A stretch of 64,000 nucleotides of DNA from Acidithiobacillus sp. (GTDB lineage: Bacteria > Pseudomonadota > Gammaproteobacteria > Acidithiobacillales > Acidithiobacillaceae). Below are positions 9,963 to 19,008 of this stretch, piece after piece. Position numbers and translations under genes: made by a program. Every line of letters starts with the position of its first letter. The first letter of the stretch is position 1. The stretch lies in assembly GCA_028697715.1 (NCBI GenBank), contig JAQVDS010000008.1, positions 1 to 64,000 of the forward strand. Reading direction: 5' to 3'. Under the pieces are notes generated by a model that saw only the letters and a program-made list of their open reading frames with translations, did no database searches and was not told the origin of the DNA.

Positions 9963-10841
9963 ATGCCAAAGACCCATAGCGCGAAGAAAACTGCATCGAA
10001 GTTTGCCACGGAGATACCGGATCTGCCCCAGGCAGCGGCGCCGGAAATCCCGGTGGACACCATCGCCGAGTCCGGCCCATTTCTCAGTGCGCAGCAGGAG
10101 GCCAGCCTGATTCAGCGGCTGCACCAAGGCGATGACAGCGCCCGAGCATCGCTCATCGCCGCGCACATGCCGCTGGTCCGCTCCATTGCCCGCAGCTACC
10201 GGAACAAGGGTCTCAGCCAAGAGGACCTTTTTCAGGAGGGCTATATGGGTCTGATGCGGGCCGCTGAACGCTATCGGGAGGGCCTCGGCACGCGTTTTTC
10301 CAGTTATGCTACCTGGTGGATTCGCGAAGCCATGCAACGGGCACTGATTCGCTCGCGCTTCATTCGCCTGCCCGATTATCTCGCAAAATCCCTGCATGCC
10401 CATACACAGAGAGAAGACGAAAGCGCTTTAAGCAGCAGCGATGAAATTCGGCAAAAACGCGTGGAGGCCCTGGGCGTGCGCGAGAGTACCGTGCGCGCCC
10501 TGGAATTTGCCGATATCCGGGTTTCCTCTCTCGACGAGGAAACGCAGGAGGGTTTCCACCGGATCGATCAGATCATGGGGGTGATGGCCTCCCCCTGCCA
10601 GGAATACGACCGCGAATCCTGCGCGCGGGCCCTTCGCGGATTTTTGTCGGAGCTCAATGCCAAGCAGCGCGAGGTGATGATCTATCGCTTTGGCCTGCAC
10701 GGTGACAGCCCGATGACCCTGGAAGCAGTGGCCGAACGCCTTGGCGTCAGCCGCGAAGCGGTGCGCCAGTTGCAGGTCCGCGCTCTCGGGAAGTTGCGGC
10801 AATTGCTCGTAGATAGCGGCTGGGAAGACGAGAGGCCCTAA
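9963..10841 (+). CDS. Group 2 sigma-70 family factor, RpoS-like
   Basis: The 292-residue sigma factor lacks region 1.1. Region 2 reads [16 protein letters not shown] and [17 protein letters not shown]. Region 4 begins [17 protein letters not shown], close to the RpoS wording, and ends with the helix-turn-helix [20 protein letters not shown]. The RpoH box (QRKLFFNLR type) is absent. Region 3 is shorter and diverges ([15 protein letters not shown] instead of the usual TRTIRLPVH), so promoter choice may differ from canonical RpoS. GGAG lies just upstream of ATG 9963. It reads away from the rpsU-rpoD operon and its end overlaps the rdgB end by 4 bases. Confidence 0.85.
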   Translation: MPKTHSAKKTASKFATEIPDLPQAAAPEIPVDTIAESGPFLSAQQEASLIQRLHQGDDSARASLIAAHMPLVRSIARSYRNKGLSQEDLFQEGYMGLMRAAERYREGLGTRFSSYATWWIREAMQRALIRSRFIRLPDYLAKSLHAHTQREDESALSSSDEIRQKRVEALGVRESTVRALEFADIRVSSLDEETQEGFHRIDQIMGVMASPCQEYDRESCARALRGFLSELNAKQREVMIYRFGLHGDSPMTLEAVAERLGVSREAVRQLQVRALGKLRQLLVDSGWEDERP

Positions 10842-11449
10842 CCAACGCTCTGCTGCATTTCCGCCAGCAGCTTCCGTAGCGCTTGCCCGCGATGACTGTG
10901 GGTTTGTTTTTCCTCCAAAGATAATTGCGCCGCGCTGCGCCCCGCTACACCACGGGGCAGAAAGATTGGGTCATAGCCAAAGCCGCCCTCCCCTTGCATC
11001 TTGGCGGCAATCTCTCCCTGCCAGATGCCGCGAGCAAACAACGGATCGGGATCCTCTGGGCCACGCAACAACACCATCACGCACAAAAAATACGCATCGC
11101 GCTGCTTGGCGCTCAGGTCTTGCATGCGTTGCAGTAGCAATTCGTTATTCTCCCGATCGGAGGCGCTATCGCCAGCGAAGCGGGCAGAGCGTACTCCGGG
11201 CGCTCCATCCAGCGCCGGAACACAGAGCCCTGAATCCTCGGCCAGCACCCAGTGATCGCAGTATTGGGCAGCGTGCCGTGCCTTGAGCAAGGAATTTTCC
11301 AGGAAGGTCGATGCTGTTTCTTCCGGACTCTCGATCTGCAACTGCGCCAGGTCGAGCAGGCGCAAACCGAGGGCCGCGAAGGCCGGCTCTAGCTCCCGCC
11401 GTTTGCCGGCATTGCGGGACGCCAGTACTAGCGTGCCGGTACCGGCCAA
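10838..11449 (-). CDS. rdgB: XTP/dITP diphosphatase RdgB (Ham1 family)
   Basis: The 203-residue house-cleaning pyrophosphatase hydrolyses dITP, XTP and ITP to keep deaminated purines out of DNA. The family signatures are visible: [17 protein letters not shown] at the N-terminus, [20 protein letters not shown] in the middle, and [13 protein letters not shown] plus the C-terminal [10 protein letters not shown]. The first 22 bases overlap the end of rph, which indicates co-transcription and coupling, an arrangement found widely. Confidence 0.97.
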   Translation of the reverse strand: MAGTGTLVLASRNAGKRRELEPAFAALGLRLLDLAQLQIESPEETASTFLENSLLKARHAAQYCDHWVLAEDSGLCVPALDGAPGVRSARFAGDSASDRENNELLLQRMQDLSAKQRDAYFLCVMVLLRGPEDPDPLFARGIWQGEIAAKMQGEGGFGYDPIFLPRGVAGRSAAQLSLEEKQTHSHRGQALRKLLAEMQQSVG

Positions 11450-12162
11450 GCGGGAAACACCTGTTGCTGGAAGGTAATAATTTCGTCAATTCCCTTGCGT
11501 CCGAGAAGCAACATGTCCGCCATTTGCCCTGCAGAAAACGGGTCTCCCTCGGCGGTACCCTGCAATTCGACAAAGTGTCCGGTATCGGTCATGACCAGAT
11601 TCAGATCGACCTCGGCCGAGCTGTCTTCCGCATAGTCGAGATCAAGCACGGCGTCTCCCGCCACGATACCTACGGATACTGCGGCTACCCAATGACGCCA
11701 GGGATTGGTGATCAGGACGCCGCGCTGCAAGAGACCGTCGATGGCCTCGGCCAAGGCAAGGCAGGCGCCCGTGATGCTGGCAGTGCGGGTACCACCATCG
11801 GCCTGCAGGACGTCACAGTCCAGCCAGATCGTGCGCTCCCCCAGGGCCTTGAGGTCGATCGCTGCGCGCAGACTACGGCCAATGAGTCGCTGAATTTCAT
11901 GAGTGCGCCCGCCAATCTTGCCCTTGGCGGCCTCTCGGGAAATGCGGGTATGTGTCGCCCGCGGGAGCATGCTGTATTCCGCGGTAATCCAGCCTTGGCC
12001 GGAACCCCGCAGAAACGGTGCGGTTTTCTCTTCGACGGTCGCCGTACACAAGACACGAGTATCGCCAAAACCAATCAGTACGGAACCCTCGGCATGCTTG
12101 GTGTAACCTCTTTCAGCATGCAGTGGGCGTAATTCATCACCGGCGCGACCAGAATGACGCAT
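11428..12162 (-). CDS. rph: Ribonuclease PH
   Basis: RNase PH is a phosphorolytic 3' exoribonuclease that trims tRNA and other RNA 3' ends. The 244-residue protein starts [12 protein letters not shown], has the substrate-binding region [20 protein letters not shown], then the arginine-rich [15 protein letters not shown] and the phosphate-site stretch [19 protein letters not shown]. Length is normal (about 240). It shares 22 bases with rdgB downstream and lies 10 bases from the DUF481 gene upstream. Confidence 0.97.
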   Translation of the reverse strand: MRHSGRAGDELRPLHAERGYTKHAEGSVLIGFGDTRVLCTATVEEKTAPFLRGSGQGWITAEYSMLPRATHTRISREAAKGKIGGRTHEIQRLIGRSLRAAIDLKALGERTIWLDCDVLQADGGTRTASITGACLALAEAIDGLLQRGVLITNPWRHWVAAVSVGIVAGDAVLDLDYAEDSSAEVDLNLVMTDTGHFVELQGTAEGDPFSAGQMADMLLLGRKGIDEIITFQQQVFPAWPVPAR

Positions 12163-12172
12163 AGCTTCCCCC

Positions 12173-12898
12173 TCAAAAATGGTAAACCAGATTGACCGCG
12201 GTCAGCGTATTAAAAACCTTGTAGCCGACGGGCACTTGGGTATTGTAAGTCGCCAGAAAAGAAAAGCGCATGCCCAGAGCACCCACCAGGGGAGTATTCA
12301 GCCCTAGAAGTGACTGGTAGGTGTTGGCACCCCCATCCACCAGCACCGCCTCGACGTTTTCGGTCAAAAGCGCACCCTTACTGATCTGCCAGCGATACTT
12401 GGCAGCAAGCTGGGCGCTGGGATTGATGACGGCAGCATAGCCGATGCGATGCGACTCCCGGGCACCCACACCGGCCTGCAGAGCCAGCCGCATGTTCTCG
12501 TCTGGATATAGATAATGACCGATACCGGCAAATTCATCGACGCGGTAAAAATAGCCGTCGAAATGGTTACGCACGTAATCCAGCGTGCCATATGCGTAGG
12601 TATTTTTTCGCCAGCGGTATTTGGTGCTGTTGCCCACGGCCAGACGATCGGCAGAAACCACGCCACTATTGCGGGCGTAATTGTAGGCGAAGGAAGTATC
12701 GTTGGACCACGACCCCCGCACCCAATTCAGGGCATCTTCCGTATTAATGCTGAGAGCCTGGCTGGTACCGGTACTGTTGCTAAACCCCAAGCCGACACTG
12801 CCACTGAACCCCTGCGCCTGCGATGCTGATGCTGCCCAAGCCAACACCGGAGTACTCAAGACCGATATCGTTAGAGCCGACAGCACAATTTTTCGCAA
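12173..12898 (-). CDS. DUF481 family outer-membrane protein
   Basis: The protein has 241 residues if it starts at TTG 12898, which has GGAGGG 5 bases upstream and gives a proper signal peptide ([20 protein letters not shown], cut near AWAASA). The mature part is rich in alternating aromatic and polar residues (beta strands) and ends in YHF, the terminal phenylalanine recognised by the Bam machinery. This fits DUF481/YdiY-like small porins of unknown function. The longer ATG frame at 12958 has no convincing ribosome binding site. A direct repeat lies in its promoter region. Confidence 0.8.
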   Translation of the reverse strand: MRKIVLSALTISVLSTPVLAWAASASQAQGFSGSVGLGFSNSTGTSQALSINTEDALNWVRGSWSNDTSFAYNYARNSGVVSADRLAVGNSTKYRWRKNTYAYGTLDYVRNHFDGYFYRVDEFAGIGHYLYPDENMRLALQAGVGARESHRIGYAAVINPSAQLAAKYRWQISKGALLTENVEAVLVDGGANTYQSLLGLNTPLVGALGMRFSFLATYNTQVPVGYKVFNTLTAVNLVYHF

Positions 12899-12918
12899 GA
12901 TTCCCTCCACCTGGCCAA

Positions 12919-12968
12919 ATACCGAAAGAACCCTTGCATGTTTGGCGCAAGATACCAAAAGAACCTTG
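12919..12968. repeat. Two 17-18 bp direct repeats, 33 bp apart
   Basis: ATACCGAAAGAACCCTTG (12919-12936) recurs as ATACCAAAAGAACCTTG (12952-12968), with one substitution and one deleted base. The start-to-start distance is 33 bases, about three helical turns. They fill the whole gap between tRNA-Glu and the DUF481 gene, so they may be tandem operator sites or a small duplication. Confidence 0.6.
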
Positions 12969-12971
12969 TTT

Positions 12972-13047
12972 TGGCGCTCCCAAGGGGGTTCGAACCCCTG
13001 TTACCGACGTGAGAGGCCGGTGTCCTAGGCCACTAGACGATGGGAGC
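12972..13047 (-). tRNA. tRNA-Glu(CUC)
   Basis: A 76-nt tRNA on the minus strand with CCA encoded. The acceptor arm is GCTCCCA with TGGGAGC, the anticodon loop is CTCTCAC (anticodon CTC), and the T arm is AGGGGTTCGAACCCCC. The sequence closely follows the bacterial tRNA-Glu pattern (CGTCTAG, AGGACACCGGC). Confidence 0.95.
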
Positions 13048-13214
13048 GATGGCCTCAAATTCAAGAGGCGCAAAAGATACACCATCTCCGAGACCCTGTG
13101 CAAGCGACCCACAGGACTGAATGAAGTTCATACAGTAGGCAAAGTGCTAGCGCGTAGGATAGAATACGCGGCTATTCGTGGCGTAGCCCATTATAGAATC
13201 AGGAGCCCTTGTCT

Positions 13215-13538
13215 ATGACCTACGTGGTTACCGAGTCGTGCATCAAATGTAAATACACGGATTGTGTGGACGTATGTCCCGTGGATTGTTTTCGCGAAGG
13301 ACCCAATTTCCTGGTCATCGACCCTGATGAGTGCATTGACTGTACGCTCTGTGAGCCAGAGTGTCCGGCAGCAGCCATCTTTCGCGACGATGATTTGCCC
13401 GAGGGCCAGGAGGAATTCATTGCCATCAACGCCCGCTTGGCGAAGGTCTGGCCGGCCATCATCCAAAAGAAGGATGCCCCCGCCGATGCCGACGAATGGG
13501 CACAAGTGCAAGACAAACGGGCCCTGCTCGAAGAGTGA
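13215..13538 (+). CDS. fdxA: 7Fe ferredoxin FdxA (3Fe-4S/4Fe-4S)
   Basis: The 107-residue ferredoxin carries electrons at low potential. The N-terminal half has [18 protein letters not shown] and [12 protein letters not shown], the spacing of one 3Fe-4S plus one 4Fe-4S cluster; the C-terminal ~50 residues are the usual FdxA extension. I chose ATG 13215 because AGGAG (13201-13205) is 9 bases upstream and the family starts MTYVVTE. A TTG at 13209 is possible but too close to that site. Its stop overlaps the GTG start of the ABC exporter. Confidence 0.96.
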   Translation: MTYVVTESCIKCKYTDCVDVCPVDCFREGPNFLVIDPDECIDCTLCEPECPAAAIFRDDDLPEGQEEFIAINARLAKVWPAIIQKKDAPADADEWAQVQDKRALLEE

Positions 13539-15235
13539 AAGGTCAGCGGCGGAGTTGGCTGCGCTCCGCCAATTTCCGGCGGTTTTTGCAGCTTTTCCAG
13601 CCCTATCGCGGTTCCATCGCCACTGCGCTGTTTTTCATGACCCTCTCGGGCCTCGCCAGTGGCGCAAGCGCCTATGTCGTCAAACCCATACTCGACCACA
13701 TCTTCATCGACCGCCAGGCAGCGATGTTGCTGTGGCTGCCGCTACTGGTCATCGCCATCTATGCCATCAAGGGGTTTTCTGACTACTCCGGTGGGGTGAT
13801 CCTGGCGCGCATGGAAGAAAACATCCTGCGCCAGCTGCGCGAGCAGCTCTACGCCCACACCCTCCGCCTGCCCTTGCCGGCCCTGCTGCAACAGAGCCAG
13901 GGCAGCACCCTGTCACGCATGAGTCTGGATCTGACCCTGCTGCAGCAGAGCCTTTCCGTACTCGCCCGTTTTTTCCTCTCCGGCGTGCAGATCCTCGCCC
14001 TGATCGGCGTTGCTTTTTATATGAGCTGGTCGCTGGCGTTGATCAGCCTCGGCACCCTGCCCCTGGCCTTCTATCCATTGATTCGCTTCGGGCAGAGTCT
14101 GCGGCGCCGCGGGCATGAACAGCAGGAGCAGATGGGCGATATCCTGGGTCAGTTTGCCGAGAGCCTGCGCGGGGTGGAGGTCATCAAGAGCCAAGGAACC
14201 GAAGACTTCGAGGCGCGGCGCTTTGCGGGACTGGCGCAGATCTATTACCAACTGATGATGCGCATCGTCCGTATCCAAAAAGCCAGCACGCCGGTGATGG
14301 AGCTGATTGCCGCCCTCGGCATTGCCGTTACCATCTATCTCGGCGGTCATCAGGTGGTGAGCGGGGCAATGACAACGGGCGCTTTCTTTGCCTTTCTTAC
14401 CGCCTTGGCCATGGTCTACGAGCCTCTGCGTCAGCTCTCCTCCGCCAACAATCAGTTGCAGCAGGGACTATCCGCCGCGGACCGCCTGTTTCACTGGCTG
14501 GACCAGGAAGCCGAGATGGCAAGCGCCACGGAGGAAGTCTCGCAGACAAGTGCCGGGTCCTGGCGCTGCGGCGGTCTACGCCTGCGCTATGCCGGTGAAA
14601 CGGTGCTGCAGGACCTCGACATCGCGATCTCTGCTGGCAGTTTTACCGCCATTGCGGGCGCCAGTGGCAGTGGCAAAACCAGTCTGCTGCGGGTCATCTT
14701 GGGACTGCTGCCGGCCGATGCCGGAGAGATCTGGATTGGCGAGCGGTCTGCCCACGAATTTTCCCTGCGTAGCTATCGCCAGCATTTTGCCTATGTGGCG
14801 CAAGAGCCCTTGCTGTTTTCCGGCACGGTGTTGGAGAATATCGCCTATGCCGATCCCAAGCCGGACCGTAAGCGGGCGGAAGATGCCGCACGCGCCGCGC
14901 ATTGCTGGGAGTTTTTGCAGGACGCAGGCGGCCTGGATGCGGCGGTGCACGGACATGGCAGCAACTTCTCCGGCGGCCAGCGCCAGCGTTTGGTAATTGC
15001 CCGCGCCCTTTACCAGCGACGGCCCTTTCTGGTGCTCGATGAAGCGACCAGTGCCCTTGATAACGAGAGCGAACAACGCATCCTGGACACCCTGGCGAAC
15101 TTGCGCGGCAGGATAACCATCATCGTCGCGGCGCATCGGGAGGCCAGCCTGACTCTGGCAGACCAGGTCATTCGCCTGGAGCGCGGGCGCATTCTCTCCG
15201 GCGCCAGCGCGGTATCTTGTGCAGCCAGTACCTGA
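13535..15235 (+). CDS. msbA: MsbA-type ABC exporter (lipid A flippase-like half transporter)
   Basis: The 566-residue half transporter has an N-terminal six-helix membrane domain (about residues 20-300) and a C-terminal ATPase. Walker A is [11 protein letters not shown], the signature is [16 protein letters not shown], Walker B is [12 protein letters not shown], and AAHREASL holds the switch histidine. The general family flips lipids such as lipid A-core across the inner membrane; MsbA is the best match, but a related exporter cannot be excluded. GTG 13535 overlaps the fdxA TGA (GTGA). The last 68 bases overlap the convergent transglutaminase gene, so its C-terminus (AVSCAAST) may be unusual. 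Confidence 0.85.
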   Translation: MKGQRRSWLRSANFRRFLQLFQPYRGSIATALFFMTLSGLASGASAYVVKPILDHIFIDRQAAMLLWLPLLVIAIYAIKGFSDYSGGVILARMEENILRQLREQLYAHTLRLPLPALLQQSQGSTLSRMSLDLTLLQQSLSVLARFFLSGVQILALIGVAFYMSWSLALISLGTLPLAFYPLIRFGQSLRRRGHEQQEQMGDILGQFAESLRGVEVIKSQGTEDFEARRFAGLAQIYYQLMMRIVRIQKASTPVMELIAALGIAVTIYLGGHQVVSGAMTTGAFFAFLTALAMVYEPLRQLSSANNQLQQGLSAADRLFHWLDQEAEMASATEEVSQTSAGSWRCGGLRLRYAGETVLQDLDIAISAGSFTAIAGASGSGKTSLLRVILGLLPADAGEIWIGERSAHEFSLRSYRQHFAYVAQEPLLFSGTVLENIAYADPKPDRKRAEDAARAAHCWEFLQDAGGLDAAVHGHGSNFSGGQRQRLVIARALYQRRPFLVLDEATSALDNESEQRILDTLANLRGRITIIVAAHREASLTLADQVIRLERGRILSGASAVSCAAST

Positions 15236-17150
15236 GCTCCTCCTCACCGGCGGCGTCGGGATGACGGCCATAGCGCTGCCGGAGAATTGCCGCATACAGT
15301 TTACCGCCCTCGGCTTCTGCCAGGGGCAACTGTTGCAACCAGGCCGTCTCCTGCCCCGGACGGACATCACGCAACCCCCTGCGTTGCAGCAGGCGAACCA
15401 CTCGCCGCCGGTAGCGCGCAGCGGAATCGCTCTCCAGGCTGCGCGTGCGTCGCCACCACCAAAACAGCCCGGCGAACAGCGGCAGCGATAGATACCAGAG
15501 CCAGGAGGCAGACCATCGCTGATGCAGGTCCAGTGCCGCTGAGTGGCGCTCCTGTGTCGCTCCCTGCAGCATACTACCGGCAGCCAGCCAAGCCTCACGC
15601 TGTTTGGCGGGACTGAAGTTGATCACCCAGTTCAGCCACTCCCATTGCAGCCAGCTCCAGAGCTGTCCGGTAGTCGATAATCGACCCCCGGCCGCGGCAA
15701 TGCCGTCTCCCCTTGTCTTTCTCACGCTGGCGGCAGGTGTGGCATCGAGCAAGACCCACTCGCCATGCAACCAAGCCTGTACCCAGGCATGCGCCATACT
15801 TTGCCGCACCACCCAAAAATCGCCATATGCGTCATACTGCCCGCCATGGTACCCAACCACCACTCGGGCGGGCACGCCATCCAGACGCAGCAACGTGGCG
15901 AGACCTGCCGCATAATATTCACAGAAGCCGGTATGGCTGTGCAGAAGAAAGTCGGCCAGGCTTTGCCCCTGGGGATAGGCCGCCGGGGCCTGCAGGCTAT
16001 AATGGAAAGAAGGACCGCGCAGCCAAGCCATAACCCTTTGCGTTGTTTGTTCCGGTGTATCGCCGCGCAGGTGTTTGGCCAGGCGCAGGATCTGCGGATC
16101 GATCCGGGCAGGGACTTGCATGGCTGCCTGCCGTTGCGCTGGGGAAATACAGTGGTCGGATCTGGCCGACCAAGCATCGTAGCGCAAGGCGCCATCCTGC
16201 GCACTTTGCAAGCGGATACCGGAGGCGTTTTGCCGTAGCGGCAGAGGACTGGCGAAACGCAGTGGATTGCTCAGGGCAAAGAGGTAGTCATGACGACCGG
16301 AGCTGAGGAGGATCTTCTGCTGCCACACGGCTTGCCCGGTGTTCCGGCAGTCCATGCCGAGCGCGGGACCGGGCTGCCAGCGGACTCCACCATCATCCTG
16401 CCAGAGAATTGCCCCCATCCAATACATCTGCTCGGCGGGCAATGACGGCCCCTGGATCTGGGCGCGAAAGGCGACGGCAGGATCAAGTTGCAGTGACTGG
16501 ATATGCGCCGGATCGAGGCTGGGCGAGAAGCCGCTGGCTACAGCCCCGATGCCGCCTCCCCAATGCCACAGCGGTGTAGGTGTGCGCGGCAGCAAGAAAA
16601 AGAACAGCCCCATGATCGGCAAGAGAAGAAGCAGAAACAGGACGGAAAAGAGCAGAAGGCGGAGCAGATCGGCGCTCGCCACCGCTCTTCCCTCTTCCCG
16701 TCGGGCATCGAGAAACCCCTGCCAGAGTAGCGCCAACAGCAACAGAAACAGTTCGAGCAGGAAATAGATCCCCAGGGCGAGGTCCACCCGGACCCAGGCA
16801 GCGAGCCCCATACCCAACAACAGCAGTGCAGCAATCTGAAAGAGGTCGCGGGTACCCCGTAGTTCCAGGGTCTTGACGGCAAGGAGCACATAGAGGGCCG
16901 CAGCACCCATTTCCAGCCAGTTCCCCCAACCCGCAGTAAAAATTGCCAGCAAGAGGAGAGCGATGGTGATCAGAAAACGCGTGCCACCCTTCAATGCGGC
17001 AAACGGCAACGCGCCGCCCCGCAGAAACACCCAGAGTTCGGCCAACAACCAGAGTAGAGTCGGCCATTGCCAAGCAAGATGCTCCAGGGCGAGAAAGAGG
17101 ATCGCGCCGATCATGAAGAGCAAGGTAGGGATGAGAGTTGGCATCTTCAT
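15168..17150 (-). CDS. TgpA-like membrane transglutaminase (DUF3488/DUF4129)
   Basis: The 660-residue membrane protein has about six N-terminal helices (to about residue 175), a large periplasmic transglutaminase core and one more helix near residue 550 (WLWYLSLPLFAGLFWWW) before a cytoplasmic tail. The catalytic triad is visible: Cys in HTGFCEYYAAGLATLLR, His in MAHAWVQAW and Asp in VLLDATPAA. The family (TgpA in Pseudomonas aeruginosa) is periplasmic; its substrates are poorly known. ATG 17150 overlaps the DUF58 stop (ATGA). MoxR-DUF58-transglutaminase is a widespread trio. Confidence 0.9.
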   Translation of the reverse strand: MKMPTLIPTLLFMIGAILFLALEHLAWQWPTLLWLLAELWVFLRGGALPFAALKGGTRFLITIALLLLAIFTAGWGNWLEMGAAALYVLLAVKTLELRGTRDLFQIAALLLLGMGLAAWVRVDLALGIYFLLELFLLLLALLWQGFLDARREEGRAVASADLLRLLLFSVLFLLLLLPIMGLFFFLLPRTPTPLWHWGGGIGAVASGFSPSLDPAHIQSLQLDPAVAFRAQIQGPSLPAEQMYWMGAILWQDDGGVRWQPGPALGMDCRNTGQAVWQQKILLSSGRHDYLFALSNPLRFASPLPLRQNASGIRLQSAQDGALRYDAWSARSDHCISPAQRQAAMQVPARIDPQILRLAKHLRGDTPEQTTQRVMAWLRGPSFHYSLQAPAAYPQGQSLADFLLHSHTGFCEYYAAGLATLLRLDGVPARVVVGYHGGQYDAYGDFWVVRQSMAHAWVQAWLHGEWVLLDATPAASVRKTRGDGIAAAGGRLSTTGQLWSWLQWEWLNWVINFSPAKQREAWLAAGSMLQGATQERHSAALDLHQRWSASWLWYLSLPLFAGLFWWWRRTRSLESDSAARYRRRVVRLLQRRGLRDVRPGQETAWLQQLPLAEAEGGKLYAAILRQRYGRHPDAAGEEELRYWLHKIPRWRRRECARAPGE

Positions 17151-18118
17151 TGCCAAAACCGCCAGCGCCGCGGTTTCTTTGAGATGATGGGCAAGATCGG
17201 GAACGGCGCGAGCCGTGCCAGTGCCCACAATGCCTCTCGGTAGCCACTAGGGCCACGTCCCTGCCAAGTTCCGGACGGCAGCAGAAGACGCCAGCGCATA
17301 CCTTGCGACTGTGCGCTTTCTAGCCCGGCACGCAGCGCGGAAAGGCGCTGTTCATGATCGCGATCTTGCAGTTCTGGCGCATGATAATCGAAGACCACTA
17401 CGCTGCCCTCTTCTTCCTCACGCTGCAGGACCGGCAAAGCCGGCGGCAGGAGAAAACCGCCCCGCCAATCACTGCGCCGCCAATAGACGCGGTTGAGGCT
17501 CTCGTTGGGCAAACGCGGGCGCAGGGCAATCACCTCCCCGCTTCCCTGCCACCGCTCGTGCTGCGCGCGGGTTTCCGTATCTCGGTCTGACCGCACCGAG
17601 GCGTGGCTGTCCGCGGCGGCGGGGGCGACCCAGGGGGCATCGGCATCGGGAAGATCGATCTGCTGGCCACGCCAGACGAAGGCAAACGGAAACGAGGACC
17701 CAAGTAAGAGCTGCGGCAGGATGAGCGGCCCACGCTGCTCTGGACACCAAGTCAGGATTAGCTCGCTGCTACCGCGCCCAGGCAGCCTGGCGATTTGCCC
17801 GTGCGCCGGGGGCAGACGCAGCTCCAGTAACCAAACCGTCCAGGGATGCGGATTGGCGATTTGGAAGCGAAGCTGTCCAGCTTCACCCACCGTCAACAAT
17901 TGTCCCGGAAGCAGGGAAACGTCCAGAGCGCGGAGATTCAGCAAGGCCGCAAGACCCGACAGAATCATCAGCGCCAGCATCATCGACACCAGTAGAAACA
18001 GCATGTTGTTGCCGGTATTCACGGCGGCAAAGCCTACTGCCAAGGTGAATGCCACAAAGAGTTTGCCAGCGCGGGAGAGTTTTACCTCCCGCCGTTTTAC
18101 CCGCCCAAACCCAAGCAT
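17147..18118 (-). CDS. DUF58 domain protein
   Basis: The 323-residue protein starts MLGFGRVKRREVKLSRAGK and has two close membrane helices (about residues 20-65: LFVAFTLAVGFAAVNTGNN and LVSMMLALMILSGLAALL). A beta-rich stretch and a cytoplasmic part with RDTETRAQHERWQGSGE and VYWRRSDWR follow, the DUF58 region (compare YRPGD.. in the family). DUF58 proteins accompany MoxR ATPases and transglutaminases and may be chaperone clients or adaptors. The longest frame begins at 18253, but that extension lies inside moxR and has no family match. It overlaps moxR by 22 bases. Confidence 0.88.
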   Translation of the reverse strand: MLGFGRVKRREVKLSRAGKLFVAFTLAVGFAAVNTGNNMLFLLVSMMLALMILSGLAALLNLRALDVSLLPGQLLTVGEAGQLRFQIANPHPWTVWLLELRLPPAHGQIARLPGRGSSELILTWCPEQRGPLILPQLLLGSSFPFAFVWRGQQIDLPDADAPWVAPAAADSHASVRSDRDTETRAQHERWQGSGEVIALRPRLPNESLNRVYWRRSDWRGGFLLPPALPVLQREEEEGSVVVFDYHAPELQDRDHEQRLSALRAGLESAQSQGMRWRLLLPSGTWQGRGPSGYREALWALARLAPFPILPIISKKPRRWRFWQ

Positions 18119-19008
18119 TGTTTCAACAGTCCTGCCAGCTGGACACGCGGTTCGCCAGGATCGCGCCAGCGCAGACGGTGTCCCAATACCGCAGGGGCTA
18201 CAGCAGGGAGATCTTCCGGCGCGACGAAGTCCCGCTGCTGCAAAAAGGCCCACCCCCGCAGCGCTGCCTGCAAAGCCAAGAGCCCACGGGGGGAAACGCC
18301 AAAACGCAGGCTGCTTTCCCGGCGGCTATACTCGGCGAGGTCGAGCAACATAGCGCGAATCTCGGGGCTCAGGAAGACTTGTCGTGCGCTTCTTTGCCAG
18401 TCCAGCAAGGTCGCCTCCGTTGCCAGGATTGGCACTGCCTCTGGCGCAAGGGCTGCTCCCTGCAGTAGACGTTCTTCCGCCATCCGACTTGGGTACCCAA
18501 GAGAGAGAGACAACAAAAAACGATCCAACTGGTTTTCTGGCAAGGGAAATACCCCATCGAACTCTTGCGGGTTCTGGGTAGCAATGACGAAAAATGGGTT
18601 GGGCAAGGGATGACTCGCCCCTTCCAGGGAGACTTGTCCCTCGGCCATAGCCTCCATGAGGGCCGACTGCGCCCGCGGTGGGGCGCGATTGATCTCGTCG
18701 ATGAGCAATAGAGAGTGAAAAATGGGGCCGCGGCGAAAGACGAAGGCCTGCTGCGCGGGGTCGTAGAAACTGCCACCCAAGATGTCACCCGGCAGCGTAT
18801 CTGCCGTCATCTGCAGGCGTGCAAAGGCAAGATTCAGCGAACGTGCGAGCCCTAAGGCCAAGGTGGTTTTACCCAGTCCGGGCAAGTCTTCTAGAAGCAC
18901 ATGTCCGCCCGCAATCAGGGCAGTAAGCACCAGACGGATCTGGGGTTCTTTGTCGAGAACGATCTGTGCGAGCTGCCGCAGCAGCGCAGCAGGGCTCGTT
19001 TCCGTCAC
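18097..19008 (-). CDS. MoxR-family AAA+ ATPase
   Basis: The 303-residue AAA+ ATPase of the MoxR group has Walker A LLEDLPGLGKTTLAL, Walker B LLLIDEINRAPPR, sensor 1 FFVIATQNPQEFDGVFPLPE and a C-terminal lid with SPRGLLALQAALRGWAF. MoxR proteins assist maturation of protein complexes, usually with the VWA or DUF58 protein next to them. The start overlaps the gcvPB stop (ATGA) and the end overlaps the DUF58 gene, so it is read with both. Confidence 0.94.
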   Translation of the reverse strand: MTETSPAALLRQLAQIVLDKEPQIRLVLTALIAGGHVLLEDLPGLGKTTLALGLARSLNLAFARLQMTADTLPGDILGGSFYDPAQQAFVFRRGPIFHSLLLIDEINRAPPRAQSALMEAMAEGQVSLEGASHPLPNPFFVIATQNPQEFDGVFPLPENQLDRFLLSLSLGYPSRMAEERLLQGAALAPEAVPILATEATLLDWQRSARQVFLSPEIRAMLLDLAEYSRRESSLRFGVSPRGLLALQAALRGWAFLQQRDFVAPEDLPAVAPAVLGHRLRWRDPGEPRVQLAGLLKQCLGLGG

